Shown: piece after piece, positions 10,638-21,006 of the stretch | How the letters are laid out: every line of letters starts with the position of its first letter | Numbering within the stretch: position 1 is the first letter of the stretch | From: Paraphysomonas bandaiensis | Taxonomy: Eukaryota; Chrysophyceae | Length of the DNA: 35,153 nucleotides | Assembly: GCA_965644295.1 (NCBI GenBank) | Contig: CBFFRP010000306.1 | Coordinates: 1 to 35,153, forward strand | Direction of reading: 5' to 3' | Position numbers and translations under genes: made by a program | The notes under the pieces: model-generated | The model's database searches: none | Seen by the model: the letters and a program-made list of their open reading frames with translations, nothing else | What the model was told of the DNA's origin: nothing

Positions 10638-12336
10638 CTAGAGCGGCATGTTATCAGCAATACCTACGCGTGTATTGGTCTCGACGCCCCTCTCACTGCG
10701 CCCATCATTGGAGGCAGCAGCGACATCTGACACAGTGCTGGAAAGAGAGAACTTACCCTTCCTACGTGTCAAAACAAGAGCCTGTTGGCCATACGAGCAA
10801 TAATGAATTGCACATGCAAAATACCCAAGAATAGCAGCCTTCATAAAAAATTTAGGACGGTAAGATAGACGGCATTGGCGCACTTTACCACAGCAAACGC
10901 GGACCCTGGCCACGGTATGACTGCATTCTCTTTCAGTGAAAAAGAAAACAAAAGTGATATTAGGTAAGCTGGAAATATTGCCAAGTCGTTCTGCTGATTA
11001 AGCATGCCACTGACAATACCTGTATATAAATAAAACACGCAAGGAGGACACAAACATATATAAGCATGATACCTTGACTGGAGGAGTCATATTGAGAGGT
11101 AATAATAGACTGATAAGCGGGGCTCCAGGAGACACCCACCGCGGTCGTGACTATGCCAGGAATGGCTATCATTCTCGCAGACTGCTGGTTAACACCCATT
11201 CCTGAGATAGCCAGCAGAAGAAGTCCTGTAGAGAACACCATACCCGTATAAAATACAACCGGAATAGAGTGATATCGACCCAGCAAAACTGGTGCAGTGA
11301 TGGCAAGCCCTATTCCAATTGATATTAACATTACGGCAGTGATAGGGCCAGAGAATCCGTAAACAGAAAGGCTAAACTGAATAAAAACCACAAAAGCAGT
11401 GGAGGAACAAATATGGAGCAAGAAGTTAGCAACCCAATCCAAGGGATGAGATGCTAGCCTCATTAGCCCGACGGAGCCTATGCTCAACGGAAAGTTGTCG
11501 ATCATAAACAGCTTCATATGGACAGGGAAGTATCGAGTAGATACCAAGTGCCGGGCAGTTGATGGATCAGAGCGCACCCCAATCGTATCGTCAACCGGCA
11601 TGACAACGAGGAAGACGATGCACATGGCTCCAAGAACCATCGTGATCAGAAATGGCAGACGCAATCCAACCTTTACAGCCAGGATAGCACCAAGAGGAAC
11701 CCCGATCACGAATGCAATCCCCCCTACCGCTCCTGTAAATATTCCCACACGTTTACTGCGGCGAATTCCTATGGGATACAAATCGCATACCCACGCCAGA
11801 GCAGTAAAGTAAAAGCAGTCAAAAGCACCACCGACAATTCCACCAGTGAAAAAAGCCGCAGGTGTATACGCAAAATAGTATGTCAATCGAGAAAATATAA
11901 GCGACACTGATGCAACAATCAAGAGTGGTTTCCGACCAATATAGTCACCCAGTCCAGATGTGTATCTTCCCATAATAAAGCTAGATACAGATCGCAAAAA
12001 TGTAGTTGTTGTATCAACGAACGCACTATTGCTATCTGGGTGTTCAGCATGACCAGCAATACGTTCATTGATCAGTAATTTCAATGCGACACCATTGATT
12101 CCCACTCCAACGAAATATAATACTGCCACTACGATGATGAGAAAAGTTGATGTAGATTTCCGTTGACAGCAGGCTGAAGTTTGATGTGAAATCGGGTTTA
12201 CATAATTAGTGACAGAGATATCATCTGTTTCTTGTTCACCGGGATCGTAAACAGTTTCTACTTGTATCATTCCCACGCTGTTGGAAGGGGTGCTGTAATC
12301 TCCTGTGCTTTTGTCTCCACCAGTGACTTTTGCCAT
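10638..12336 (-). CDS. major facilitator superfamily transporter
   Basis: Three exons on the minus strand join in frame to 531 residues: 12336-11073, 11019-10889, 10838-10638. The introns are 53 and 50 nt. A cytosolic N-terminus of ~60 residues precedes the first helix (65-80). The MFS motif A is clear at 128-139 (GLGDYIGRKPLL), between helices 2 and 3. Ten to twelve helices are visible, with the last two only completed by splicing of exons 2 and 3. A ~45-residue Ser-rich hydrophilic tail ends in TAG. The family moves small solutes by proton coupling or facilitated diffusion; the motif looks closest to Tet/HIAT-like members, but substrate cannot be deduced. Without the introns the protein would lose its last helices. 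A 52-unit TATG microsatellite lies about 215 bp upstream of the start. Confidence 0.85.
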
Positions 12337-12550
12337 GGTTTAGAGTCAGTGGCACACAAGAGCTAGATATTAATTCTATAGTTGGCACGACATACCTTAA
12401 AAGCAATATTGATGTATCGCTCAGATTTGATGTCAGCATTTTTCAGTAGGTATGTACAGCACCAGTATGCATCATGTCAGCTCAGCAGGTATAGTATTGG
12501 ACAAAAAATAACCATCATTGGTTTGTACACTGTAGGAATTCCTACTACAG

Positions 12551-12758
12551 TATGTATGTATGTATGTATGTATGTATGTATGTATGTATGTATGTATGTA
12601 TGTATGTATGTATGTATGTATGTATGTATGTATGTATGTATGTATGTATGTATGTATGTATGTATGTATGTATGTATGTATGTATGTATGTATGTATGTA
12701 TGTATGTATGTATGTATGTATGTATGTATGTATGTATGTATGTATGTATGTATGTATG
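12551..12758. repeat. (TATG)52 microsatellite
   Basis: Uninterrupted tetranucleotide repeat, 208 bp, read directly. It lies upstream of the MFS gene. Open frames across it (MYVC or IHTY repeats) are artefacts. Confidence 0.97.
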
Positions 12759-12762
12759 GACT

Positions 12763-12901
12763 GCATATGTGAAGCTCCATGGGTTTTTCCTCATCTAAAA
12801 ACCCCTAGTGTGAAGCCAAAAGCTTCACATATGCCTCGAATACGGACAAATATATAGTAGATAATCATATTCAATGCATATGTGAAGCTTTAGGCTTCAC
12901 A
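12763..12901. repeat. GCATATGTGAAGC hairpin cluster
   Basis: GCATATGTGAAGCT at 12763-12776 is inverted at 12821-12834 and repeated directly at 12876-12889, where it forms a second hairpin (TGTGAAGC/GCTTCACA, 12881-12901). It lies immediately beside the microsatellite. Confidence 0.55.
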
Positions 12902-13059
12902 CAAAAACTGGCACTTTTATATAATAAAAATACTATTTTACAGGGAAATAGCCACTTTATTAGTTGTAAAACACTGTTAGAATACTCTACTATTCTCCTT
13001 GAACATGACAGCCGTTAGTGGCATATATCAATATTCGACCATACTTACTGCAAACATGA

Positions 13060-13850
13060 GTGAGACAGACTCAGACAGGAAGTAAGAGTTACCTCATAGG
13101 GGAAGAGGAAGTGGCCGTATACGCCGACAGCGTGTTGTATCTGTTGACTCCAATGCTGATAATGTATCTGACTATATGAAGAAACGAACTAAAGCAGAGA
13201 TGAAAGCAGCATACAAGCAAAGGTTGGCCATATTACTGTGTGGTGTAAAACAGAGTACCCTGAAGCTCTGATGATGATGAAAATTTGAAGATTCCATTCC
13301 CGAAAGACATCTGTCTGATTACTTTGGCCATATGTAGAACTCAGCAAAGGCAATAGATGACTACAAGAAAGACATCAATGAACTGAAGAAGGAAAAACTC
13401 AAAAAGAAGAAGGGGTTTAAAGTCCGTTAACAATGAATGACTGTACGATTTTAGCGACGAAGATGATGTTAATGGTACCATTGCAGGCAGTTGGTCCGAT
13501 ATCTTGTTCATGTGGGAATATTTTGTACTGATGTGGAATTTGATGAGTAGATCTGATTCAGTAGCTTCCTTGATGATTTAACTTTTTGACTGGAAAGGTG
13601 ACTCAATGCTTGTTCAAGACCAAGGACACAAAGCGGACAGGAAAGTCAGTGACAAAAAAGGGCATCATGCAAGACAATGAATGTAATGTGCAATGGTGGA
13701 AAACATTTAACTGACAAGATGGTCAGATTATTCACTTCGTTCCAAAGGATTGGAGATTTACAGCCAGAATACCATTGATCTGTCTGTATGATTTATGGTT
13801 CTATGGAGATAGGGTGAGCTGAATAAGACCATATCGTCTCATAAGTCGTC
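13060..13850 (+). pseudogene. decayed tyrosine-recombinase (Crypton-like) gene
   Basis: No long frame survives, but joined pieces read like this family. A basic N-terminus is followed by a KAEMKAAYKQRLAIL helix, then PEALDDDENLKIPFPKD (frame shifted), DDYKKDINELKKEKLKKKKG, and around 13500 a stretch with LMWNLMSRSDSVASL followed by FDWKGDSMLV and a GHKADRK-type segment. The order of a SAM-like helical domain followed by the W-N-L-M-x-R-S block matches YR proteins of Crypton-type elements. At least three frameshifts and several stops make it inactive. The catalytic R-H-R-Y residues cannot be placed, so the call rests on pattern memory. Confidence 0.45.
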
Positions 13851-14218
13851 GGTTTGACGTTTGACATACAGATGAGTGATGTTATTGCTTTTACTCGAGC
13901 TAGTACAGTGCGTGATGTCATTTGTTAATACTATCGTGAGTGATAATGGGCTGCTGCCAGATGGATACAGCAACTTCAATAATGTTCCTGCACGTGCTAA
14001 TAATGATGAATATATTCTAGTGTGCTGGATATAATTTTGAATTTCGTACGTAGCTTGTACAATGAAATCTGCATGTTGAATCGTGTACGGCATTGATAAA
14101 TGATAGTTCTTTAATTTTAAGTAGTGCATATCAAAAGCTACAATTTCTTAGCTACAACAGCACCGTCATCTTGATAACTAGTAAACAACTCTACACGGTA
14201 TGATCTTATACATACACA

Positions 14219-14323
14219 CACATCTTATATACGACAACACCTTCATACATACATACATACATACATACATACATACATACATACATACATACATACACAT
14301 CTTATCTACGACATCACCTTAAT
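14219..14323. repeat. (CATA)n array flanked by a 28-bp direct repeat
   Basis: CACATCTTATATACGACAAC (14219-14238) recurs as CACATCTTATCTACGACATC (14296-14315), and the match extends on. The (CATA)13 array at 14244-14296 lies between them. Confidence 0.6.
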
Positions 14324-15027
14324 CTTGATGAATGATATATGTAAACTTCAGTCATATTTACAGGACACAACAGATCATTGCGAGTGATACAGCATTAGGA
14401 GTCATATGGTCGACAGGCTCTTCACTGGTTGGGTCGTAAGAGGCGTCCCTGTACCACATACATACACTCTCACCACCCCCACAACTCATCCACACTCTCA
14501 TATTACTCATATGTTATCCTTATAGAGGAAGTCCTCATATGGATGATCACCACCAGCTCCACTAACAACATCGTCACAGTCATCTAACGGATACTATGCT
14601 TCCACAGCTCCATTAATGCAGATACACCATATAAAATAACATACTCAGGAGCGCATTAGTGGTGAACGCTTCTGTTTCAGTTATATGACTATTCAGGGTG
14701 CTCCATGCGGTCTATGCATGTATATGTGTATGGGTGTTCTGTATGTATGTATGTGTATCTGCTGCGGTATTATTCATGTGATCATACGAGTCTCTCTCCT
14801 CATGAGGAGCACACACCACTATACACCACTATGACCACACACTGTTGATAGTCCTCACTCGTGTCTGTGAGTAGAGGCAGCAGCAGAGCCTCTGAATCAT
14901 GTACTCATATATGCATATATCCATCATCACATTCACTTCGAAGTCACTCAGAGATATACACTCTTATACGCACACGTATACCTATGTATACCATATACAC
15001 GAGTTTCACATATGCACTCATTAGTCT

Positions 15028-15029
<2 letters not shown>

Positions 15030-15059
<30 letters not shown>

Positions 15060-15183
15060 TGTATGTATGTATGTATGTATGTATGTATGTATGTATGTAT
15101 GTCGGTATGTATGTATGTATGTATGTATGTATGTATGTATGTATGTATGTATGTATGTATGTATGTATGTATGTATGTACATA
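15030..15183. repeat. (TATG)n microsatellite with one interruption
   Basis: Perfect TATG units except GTCG at 15101-15104, ending in a short inverted CATA tail at 15178-15183. It lies about 180 bp upstream of the SNARE gene. Confidence 0.95.
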
Positions 15184-15366
15184 CAGCAGTACAGTTCAGA
15201 AGGACCTATCAAGCATTTGTTTTAGCAGGCCATTACTATTGGAGTATTAACCATCGACATACCTCAACATAGCAATGTTTTGTTGAAGTACGTATTAATT
15301 TCTAATAGTCACCTTCTGGTGTTTTCAATAACTGCATATAAGTAATTGATTTATTCAACTGTCGTC

Positions 15367-16222
15367 ATGCCAATTTTGTATGCTCTTGTGGCAAGGGGAA
15401 AGAATGTACTGGCGGAGTACACCAGTGCGCAAGGAAACTTTCCTACTGTTACCCGTGTGTTATTATCCAAAATTCCGGAGCAGGATGGGAAAATGTCTTA
15501 TGTTTACGATAATCATGTCTTCCACTATATTGTTGACAATGGAATCACTTTCTTATGTATGGCTGATGAGGGCATGAAGCGAAGGTTAACTTTTGCATTT
15601 TTGGATGAAATTAAAGCTATTTGGAGACAAGATTTCGCCAGTGTGGAGCAGACAGCCCTGGCTTTCAGTCTCAACGATCAGTTTTCTCCTGTTCTCAGAC
15701 AACAAATTGTAAGATGTGTCCACCGTATTCTGAATTCTTACATTATTCTACACAGCATATATATAATACGAATCCATCGGCTGATAATATATCGCGAGTG
15801 AAAGCGCAGATTGAGAACGTTAAAGATGTCATGGTTGACAACATAGGTAATTTTCTGACCCGTATTCGGCGATTTGTAAGTACACGCAGAGCGGGTCCTT
15901 GAGCGCGGTGAGAAAATTGAATTGCTGGTAGATAAGACAGATCGTCTCAGCCACCAGGCCTTTAAATTTGAAAAAACTGTAAGTTTATCGTGGCAAATAG
16001 TTGTAAGTTTTCTAAATTATGATTGGCTTGTGAATAGTCACGTCATCTGAAACGGAGCATGTACTGCAAGAAAGTTAAGATGTACGCATTAATCTTCGTT
16101 GTAGTTGGGGTATAGCATGCAAAATTAAATATTTACAAAGGTGCTAATGATGTTTTTAGTTGATTGCCTTTTTCATTGCGGCGATGTTCTGTGGCATAAA
16201 TTTCAAGAGATGCAAAGATTAA
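15367..16222 (+). CDS. VAMP7: VAMP7-type longin R-SNARE
   Basis: Five exons join in frame to 218 residues: 15367-15708, 15756-15846, 15890-15978, 16038-16109, 16160-16222. The introns are 43-59 nt, GT-AG. Residues 1-114 are a longin domain (starts MPILYALVARG, with FHYIVDNGITFLCMAD). Residues ~130-188 are the SNARE helix, with the zero-layer Arg150 in LERGEKIELLVDKT. The tail anchor is residues ~190-211 and is encoded across exons 4 and 5, followed by a short basic lumenal end. Length and architecture match the family, which drives fusion of late endosomal, lysosomal or secretory vesicles by pairing with Q-SNAREs; the longin domain regulates this. The gene looks intact and conserved. Only exon 1 is obvious as an open frame; the rest is recognised from splice signals and family order. 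Confidence 0.93.
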
Positions 16223-16530
16223 TATTATGCAAGGTCTCCGTTGATATGCGCAGGTTTGGAGATATGTTGTACTTGGTAAAGTAGTGCTGTAATTGTTTTT
16301 CGTAAATTTAAATTATGACCTCGTTTCCATTTATAAGTATGCCTCAAGTAGCAACAATCGATATTTATGCTTTCAGTGATATCATATCAGCTGAAAGGAA
16401 TTAGGACATGCAGACGATGTTCACAACAAAATATGGATGTTTTTTCTTGCTGGTAGTAGGCAGCTCTCTGAACGACATGGGAATACCAGTTTGCTACAAT
16501 TAATTGACAATGATGACATCATATAACTTT
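16223..16530. other. intergenic region between SNARE gene and repeat debris
   Basis: AT-rich DNA with no gene I can support. Confidence 0.5.
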
Positions 16531-16698
16531 TCATTCACCATTCACTGCAGTAACTATACCATTGAGTCCATGAATATTTCTCACTTTCTCACCCACTTTG
16601 AACTGTATTTCATCCTCACCATCAGAAATTAGAACTGCTGAAGTCATTGGAACTTTCATTGACACTTCCTGTTCCACTTCGTCGCTAGAATTCGATTA
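16531..16698 (-). pseudogene. Tudor/SH3-like domain fragment, related to the interrupted gene at 20047-21002
   Basis: An open stretch of 55 codons ends in TGA at 16531. It contains EVEQEV, then GEKVRN and GIVTAVNGE, in the order seen in exon 2 of the interrupted gene (EQEVESSS, GDEIIT, GTVHAVNDDG). The resemblance suggests the same domain or a shared repeat family. The fragment has no upstream partner that I can join. Confidence 0.35.
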
Positions 16699-16710
16699 TT
16701 CCAAAGCGAA

Positions 16711-17416
16711 ATGAAAAAGTACTGCCTACTGCAGGAACTGGCAGTAAAGAAAGTTTTAGCAGTGGTTGCGAATCGGTTCATGCGAGTAATGACTCGAAGT
16801 CTCAGCGACGTCGGAAGAAGAAGCGGCGCAGACAAAGTAGTAAAACAAAAATGGCCTTGTATGAGAAATTTTACTTGTATGCTTCAACAAGCAGAGATTT
16901 TACAAGACCGAGATGAGATGGAGTATGAAATAAAACGACTTCGGGAAGAAAATCGACATTCGAAGAACAAAACTGACTCCTTTCAGTTACTATCGCATAT
17001 GAAATAAATATTGAATACGTTTCCCACTTTTGCAGAATGTTTACTTTAAGTATATCGCAGTCAACGCAGCGCTGCTTTCACAAGAGTTTCACCCAGACTT
17101 CCTCCCAGAACACGGCCGTAATAAGCAGCGAGTCCGGCGAACAAGACAACCGCGGGTCCTCCGACTCCTTGGAGTGACGAGTCGCTCTGTGCCCTATAGC
17201 CAACCCCGTCCCAGGTCTACAGCTCCCTCCAAAACTCGCCCTACAACTATCATCACACAGCCAATAAGCCCCCACTTCGGACCCAATATTGTGCCTCAGC
17301 ATCACAGCTGGGCGAGAGAACACACCTCCTACTCTTCTAACACTTTCACACACGCGAACCCAAACGTAGGTGACTCCTCCAGCTCTATTTACATTCAACT
17401 TATACACTGCAACTAG
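16711..17416 (+). pseudogene. coding-like repeat debris with basic and coiled-coil segments
   Basis: Two open stretches (16711-17007 and 17030-17416) and a third frame near 16700-16880 carrying a QRRRKKKRRRQ basic patch alternate as if one reading frame had been broken. The segment DRDEMEYEIKRLREENRH looks like a coiled coil. The 3' end leads into the repeat copy at 17535-17790. I do not recognise a family; a degraded transposon protein is the likeliest reading. Confidence 0.25.
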
Positions 17417-17534
17417 CGGCGCCCGGAGACTCTACAGATCTACGCCTCTATATTACACCTTCTAATTTGCCCTCGGAACACTATCCTCCCACCTACATAG
17501 CTCCGACCCTCGCTTAAGCTTCGGGGACCCATAC

Positions 17535-17790
17535 CCGAAAGGGCGTCCCCCTGATTAACCGCTCCTTGACACCGAATGACTATACGTCCGTGGGCAGATA
17601 CCACAAATACCCATGATTGGAAGTGGTTGCACTTTGATGCTCGCGGTGACGCACAAGCAGCTTTAGTAGCGTTAAATAGTAGGGTAATATAATCAGAGTT
17701 AAGTACTACATAGTTAGGTAAATTGTTTCGCTAAAGTAGTCCTGACTGTTAAACGCCTATTGCTCGTAATAAGACATTCGCTACTAACAA
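17535..17790 (+). repeat. diverged dispersed repeat, copy 2
   Basis: Partner of 9385-9670. The readable core is WLHFDARGDAQAALVAL near 17620-17675. Confidence 0.45.
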
Positions 17791-17806
17791 CATAGTTTTA
17801 TGTTTC

Positions 17807-18219
17807 TTTCATGTCAACCACTGATCAATTTCCGTATCTTCAATCGTCATGATATTTCAATTTCACTATATAGCAGGGCCTGGTAACTGTTATTGGGCCA
17901 CTAATGGTAGTCCGGTTCCCGGCAATTACCATTATTAATGGCCTATTGAGAATTGACCATTTTCAGATGATTAAGATCGTTGTAAGAGAAGTTTAAGTTT
18001 TAGTCCAACTAGATAGATTACTTTATTATAATTGTATACACAATTGTGTGTGTTGTCATGCAACACATGAAGTTGATGTGATGAACAAACCTGGAGAAAC
18101 GCTCTAAACCTGCTGAAATTTTAAAAAAGTCAACAACACGATAAATTATTTCGTTCATGTCAACCACTGCTCAACTTCCGTATCTTGAATTGTCATGATA
18201 TAATACTTCAGTTTCACAG
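17807..18219. repeat. direct repeat of ~65 bp
   Basis: TCATGTCAACCACTGATCAA at 17810-17829 recurs as TCATGTCAACCACTGCTCAA at 18155-18174, with both followed by TTCCGTATCTT and TCATGATA. The rest of 17791-18496 shows no gene. Confidence 0.55.
18071..18135 (+). repeat. dispersed direct repeat, copy 1
   Basis: GATGTGATGAACAAACCTGG and the following CTGAAATTTT match 19825-19888 (GATGTGATGCCCAAACCTGG, GTGAAATTTT). The pair brackets the copia tail, the tRNA and the gypsy tail, so it could be worn LTR sequence. Confidence 0.4.
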
Positions 18220-18496
18220 TTATAGCTATATAGCACCTTTGACTATTGACTACGTATTACTGTTTTTCACATTGTATTTAACGTATTCTACAGTACTATC
18301 TTAAAGAACTATACGTATTCCAACACTCCACCTATATTCCAATGTAGAAACGAGTAATCGTCATTATACTGCAGCTATATATATCATCTAGTCAGCTTAT
18401 AGGATAAAACGGATGTGAAAATCTTCATAAAGATACTGTGGACATCAAACTTCGCTGTAACACAGTTATGTGGGATTCTTACCCACTAAAAACACA

Positions 18497-18870
18497 CCCT
18501 TAACCTTTCTTGAACCGCTTCTTCTGATTCTTCTCAACTTCATTTGAAATGCTCCTCTTTTCCCCTGTGATAGTTTCTTCATGGAGTTTAATTAAAGAGC
18601 TTTGTAGATAACGCTTTTGTAAATATGTCGGCCGCCATATCCTTAGTCGATACATGAATCAATCTGGCTGTAGGAAACGTGTTCCCGAACCCAGTGGTAC
18701 TTTATCTGAATATGTTTTGATCTTTTGTGGTAGACTGGATTTTATGACAGATCTTTTGCACTCTTGCTGTTCATGAAGAATGGGGTTGGCTTGGTCAATG
18801 CGAGTCCTAGCTCTCGTAACACCCCCCGTAGCCACACCAGTTCTTGCATGGCCGCATATTCAGCCATATA
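18497..18870 (-). pseudogene. Ty1/copia RNase H / 3' end remnant
   Basis: Reading the minus strand from 18870 gives YMAEYAAMQELVWLRG, a KRSKHIQIKYHWVREHV box and, in a shifted frame, VSTKDMAADIFTKAL. These are the classic last blocks of copia Pol. There is one in-frame TAA, one frameshift and a further stop, so it is dead. The upstream RNase H part (the DADWAG block) is missing: the match begins abruptly near 18875. This is the part lacking from the copia remnant at 31255-33120. Confidence 0.85.
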
Positions 18871-19016
18871 AAAGATCTGATTATTACATGAGAGAACTTG
18901 TTGCATTTATCTGTCTATTACTCTAGACTAGTGGTAACACATATTATGAAATGCTCAGTTATCTCGGGACTGCTTGTGCATTGCTGCAAGCACCTTGGTG
19001 CAACCATCCCAAATTA

Positions 19017-19087
19017 TACGGCAGCGGGGAATCGAACCCCGGGCAGAAGAATGGGAACCTTCTATGTTACCACTACACCACGGCCGT
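19017..19087 (-). tRNA. tRNA-Gly (anticodon CCC)
   Basis: 71 nt fold as a cloverleaf on the minus strand: acceptor ACGGCCG/CTGCCGT with discriminator A, D stem GTGT/ACAT with AGTGGTA loop, anticodon stem GAAGG/TCTTC with loop TTCCCAT (anticodon CCC), four-base variable loop, T stem CGGGG/CCCCG with TTCGATT loop. One acceptor pair (position 6-67) is C-U mismatched. A and B box elements for RNA polymerase III are the D and T arms themselves. No intron. Confidence 0.9.
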
Positions 19088-19601
19088 ACATATTCAGTCA
19101 TATACTCGGACTCCATTCTGGAAGTTACAACTGTAGTCTGCAGTTTGGACTGCCATGCGATTGCTCCAGCACAATACAATATATAGCCGGTAGTTGAACG
19201 TCTCGTTAGTATATCACCTGCCCAGTGTGATGTTTCTGAGAACTAGAAACACGTGAATGACAGAAAGCTCTCTCTAAAAACGTTTTAACAGATTTAAAGT
19301 ACAACAGAAGAGTAACATATCATACTACTACTGTAATAACAACGCAGTAAGTAACCAGTACTGCGAGACACTACCCTCTTTTCCCCCCAGCTGAAGAAAT
19401 TAGATTGTGAATTCAGAGACTGTGATTCATGTATGCAAATACCTAAATCGGCCATACTAGATAGCGTCATTCTAAGTATAAGCAAACAAAATCAGATTCA
19501 AACATATTAGATTGAGAATAAACTAGATAGACAAGGTAGTATTGTAATAGAAATAAAAGAATATTATAAATATGATTTCAAAATAGAAGAATAAAACCTG
19601 T
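19088..19601. other. intergenic region
   Basis: No gene seen. AT-rich DNA with no strong repeat. Confidence 0.5.
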
Positions 19602-19793
19602 TTACAAGAGTATATCAGGAAATCTCTTGCAAAACTCCGCATCGACCAGCACCATAATAGAAGAGTCATATGTAGTAACTCGACCGTAATGAACGTCATA
19701 TGCACTCCATTCATATGTAGACTGAAACAAAGGGCAATATAGATCAATACGCAATTTACGACGACCCGCCCACCGTACATAGTTACACTCCAC
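19602..19793 (-). pseudogene. old Ty3/gypsy Pol C-terminal remnant
   Basis: The minus-strand frame contains SSIMVLVDAEFCKRFPDI, matching ASTMVLVDEDFANKYPQV at the C-terminus of the full gypsy element in this window (near 22215-22270). The preceding ~40 residues are diverged. It marks an older gypsy copy in the same orientation. Confidence 0.55.
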
Positions 19794-19824
19794 AACATAA
19801 ATAGTCGTATAACAATTCGGTAAA

Positions 19825-19888
19825 AGTCGATGTGATGCCCAAACCTGGTAAAGCGGTCGAAACCTGGTGAAATTTTGAAAATGTTGAT
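19825..19888 (+). repeat. dispersed direct repeat, copy 2
   Basis: Partner of 18071-18135; contains AAACCTGGT twice (near 19841 and 19861). The rest of 19794-20046 shows no gene. Confidence 0.4.
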
Positions 19889-20046
19889 TTTAGTTGAAGT
19901 TTTGTTGTTGCGTTTTGCAATTAATAATAATGTAGTAGTTGTAAAGAGAACATGTTTTTAGAGACATTTAATAAATTTTATATTAGTTACAGGTCAAAAA
20001 AGTGAGAATGCAACGGTTACATTATACATAGTAGTGCTATCTATAC

Positions 20047-21002
20047 TTACAAACGATAATCAACTGAACTTCTGGTACGTTTACCAGTAATAATAGAAGT
20101 AGAATCAACTGCACCTGTATCTACCCACTCCTTAGTAGGTTCCTCAATATAACTCCACCTCGGTATGCTGTCTCTTTTACTGGAGGGGGTATTATGAGGT
20201 TTATCCTGGTGGGCTATATCGAATATCAGGAACATATTACACAAACAAGAAGCATATATATAAAGTATACCAGATGCAAGCGAGAAGTATTTGGAGCGCA
20301 CTGCCTTATCCTCTCTGATGATGGCCCCACATCTCTTCCTGCTTTTGTAAACAAGATGATAGGTGCCATCATCATTGACAGCGTGGACAGTACCACGCAT
20401 TCTAGTGACAGTAATAATTTCGTCACCAGGAGTATACATGATAGAGGGGCTACCATCATCAGACGATGACTCCACCTCTTGTTCTGATTGTATAGAAATA
20501 AACAAGGCATTATAGTATATATATATAATATACAACACAACATACCAGATTGATTACTATTGTCTGAGTCATTGGTAACTATATCACCACAATCCCAACC
20601 CTCCTCCCTCCTCCTGGCATCAAGCCTCGCCTTCTTATCCCGTGCTGCCTTCTTTTCAACACTAAGTTTCTCCTTTCGTGCTTGACGCTGCTCATCTCGT
20701 CCAGGATACACGCTGTTCAGGCATCCGATGGGTACGTCAACCACAGTTCCGTCCGCTTCGTCAACTATTATCCTTGAATGGGTTTTCCTTGCATTGCTAC
20801 TATGATTACCAGAATGTAACACGCATGATGTAGAACGGACTTTTCTTAGTCCCACTGCACGAGGCCCAAAACTTCCAACTCTCTGGCCGCGCTCTCTGGA
20901 AAGTACCTCATATTGAGAAACACCAGTGCCACTGAACAAAGCATCACGCATTGGCACGAATAAACCACCGGTTTGAGTCACGTAGTCTTGGGCATTATCA
21001 CT
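20047..21002 (-). pseudogene. interrupted gene of unknown function, 3' part (Tudor/SH3-like domain)
   Basis: On the minus strand exon 1 (21002-20546), exon 2 (20483-20271) and exon 3 (20213-20047) are joined by introns of 62 and 57 nt, ending in TAA. Exon 1 is entered from the gypsy LTR and lacks its own start; the missing 25 codons are at 30994-30920. Joined with them, the frame is exactly 303 codons plus stop. Visible features are a Lys/Arg/Ala-rich helical stretch late in exon 1 (ARKEKLSVEKKAARDKKAR), an acidic Ser/Asp patch, and in exon 2 a small beta-rich module (YTPGDEIITVTRMRGTVHAV) that resembles Tudor or SH3-like folds. I do not recognise the family. The related fragment at 16531-16698 raises the possibility that it is itself a repeat-borne gene. 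Confidence 0.75.
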
Positions 21003-21006
21003 CTGA

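Larger units (their letters stand above)
13851..15366. other. intergenic region with simple repeats
   Basis: Apart from the tetranucleotide arrays at 14244-14296 and 15030-15183, I see only low-complexity, CA/TC-rich DNA and no gene. Downstream, the SNARE gene begins at 15367. Confidence 0.5.

Noticed and set aside
12382-12857. Open frames of MYVC or IHTY repeats across the TATG arrays (also 14861-15272)
   Set aside because: They are produced by the period-4 microsatellite in all frames; no independent coding signal.
14219-14323. CRISPR-like array of direct repeats
   Set aside because: Only two copies around a simple CATA array; no regular spacers, and the genome is eukaryotic.
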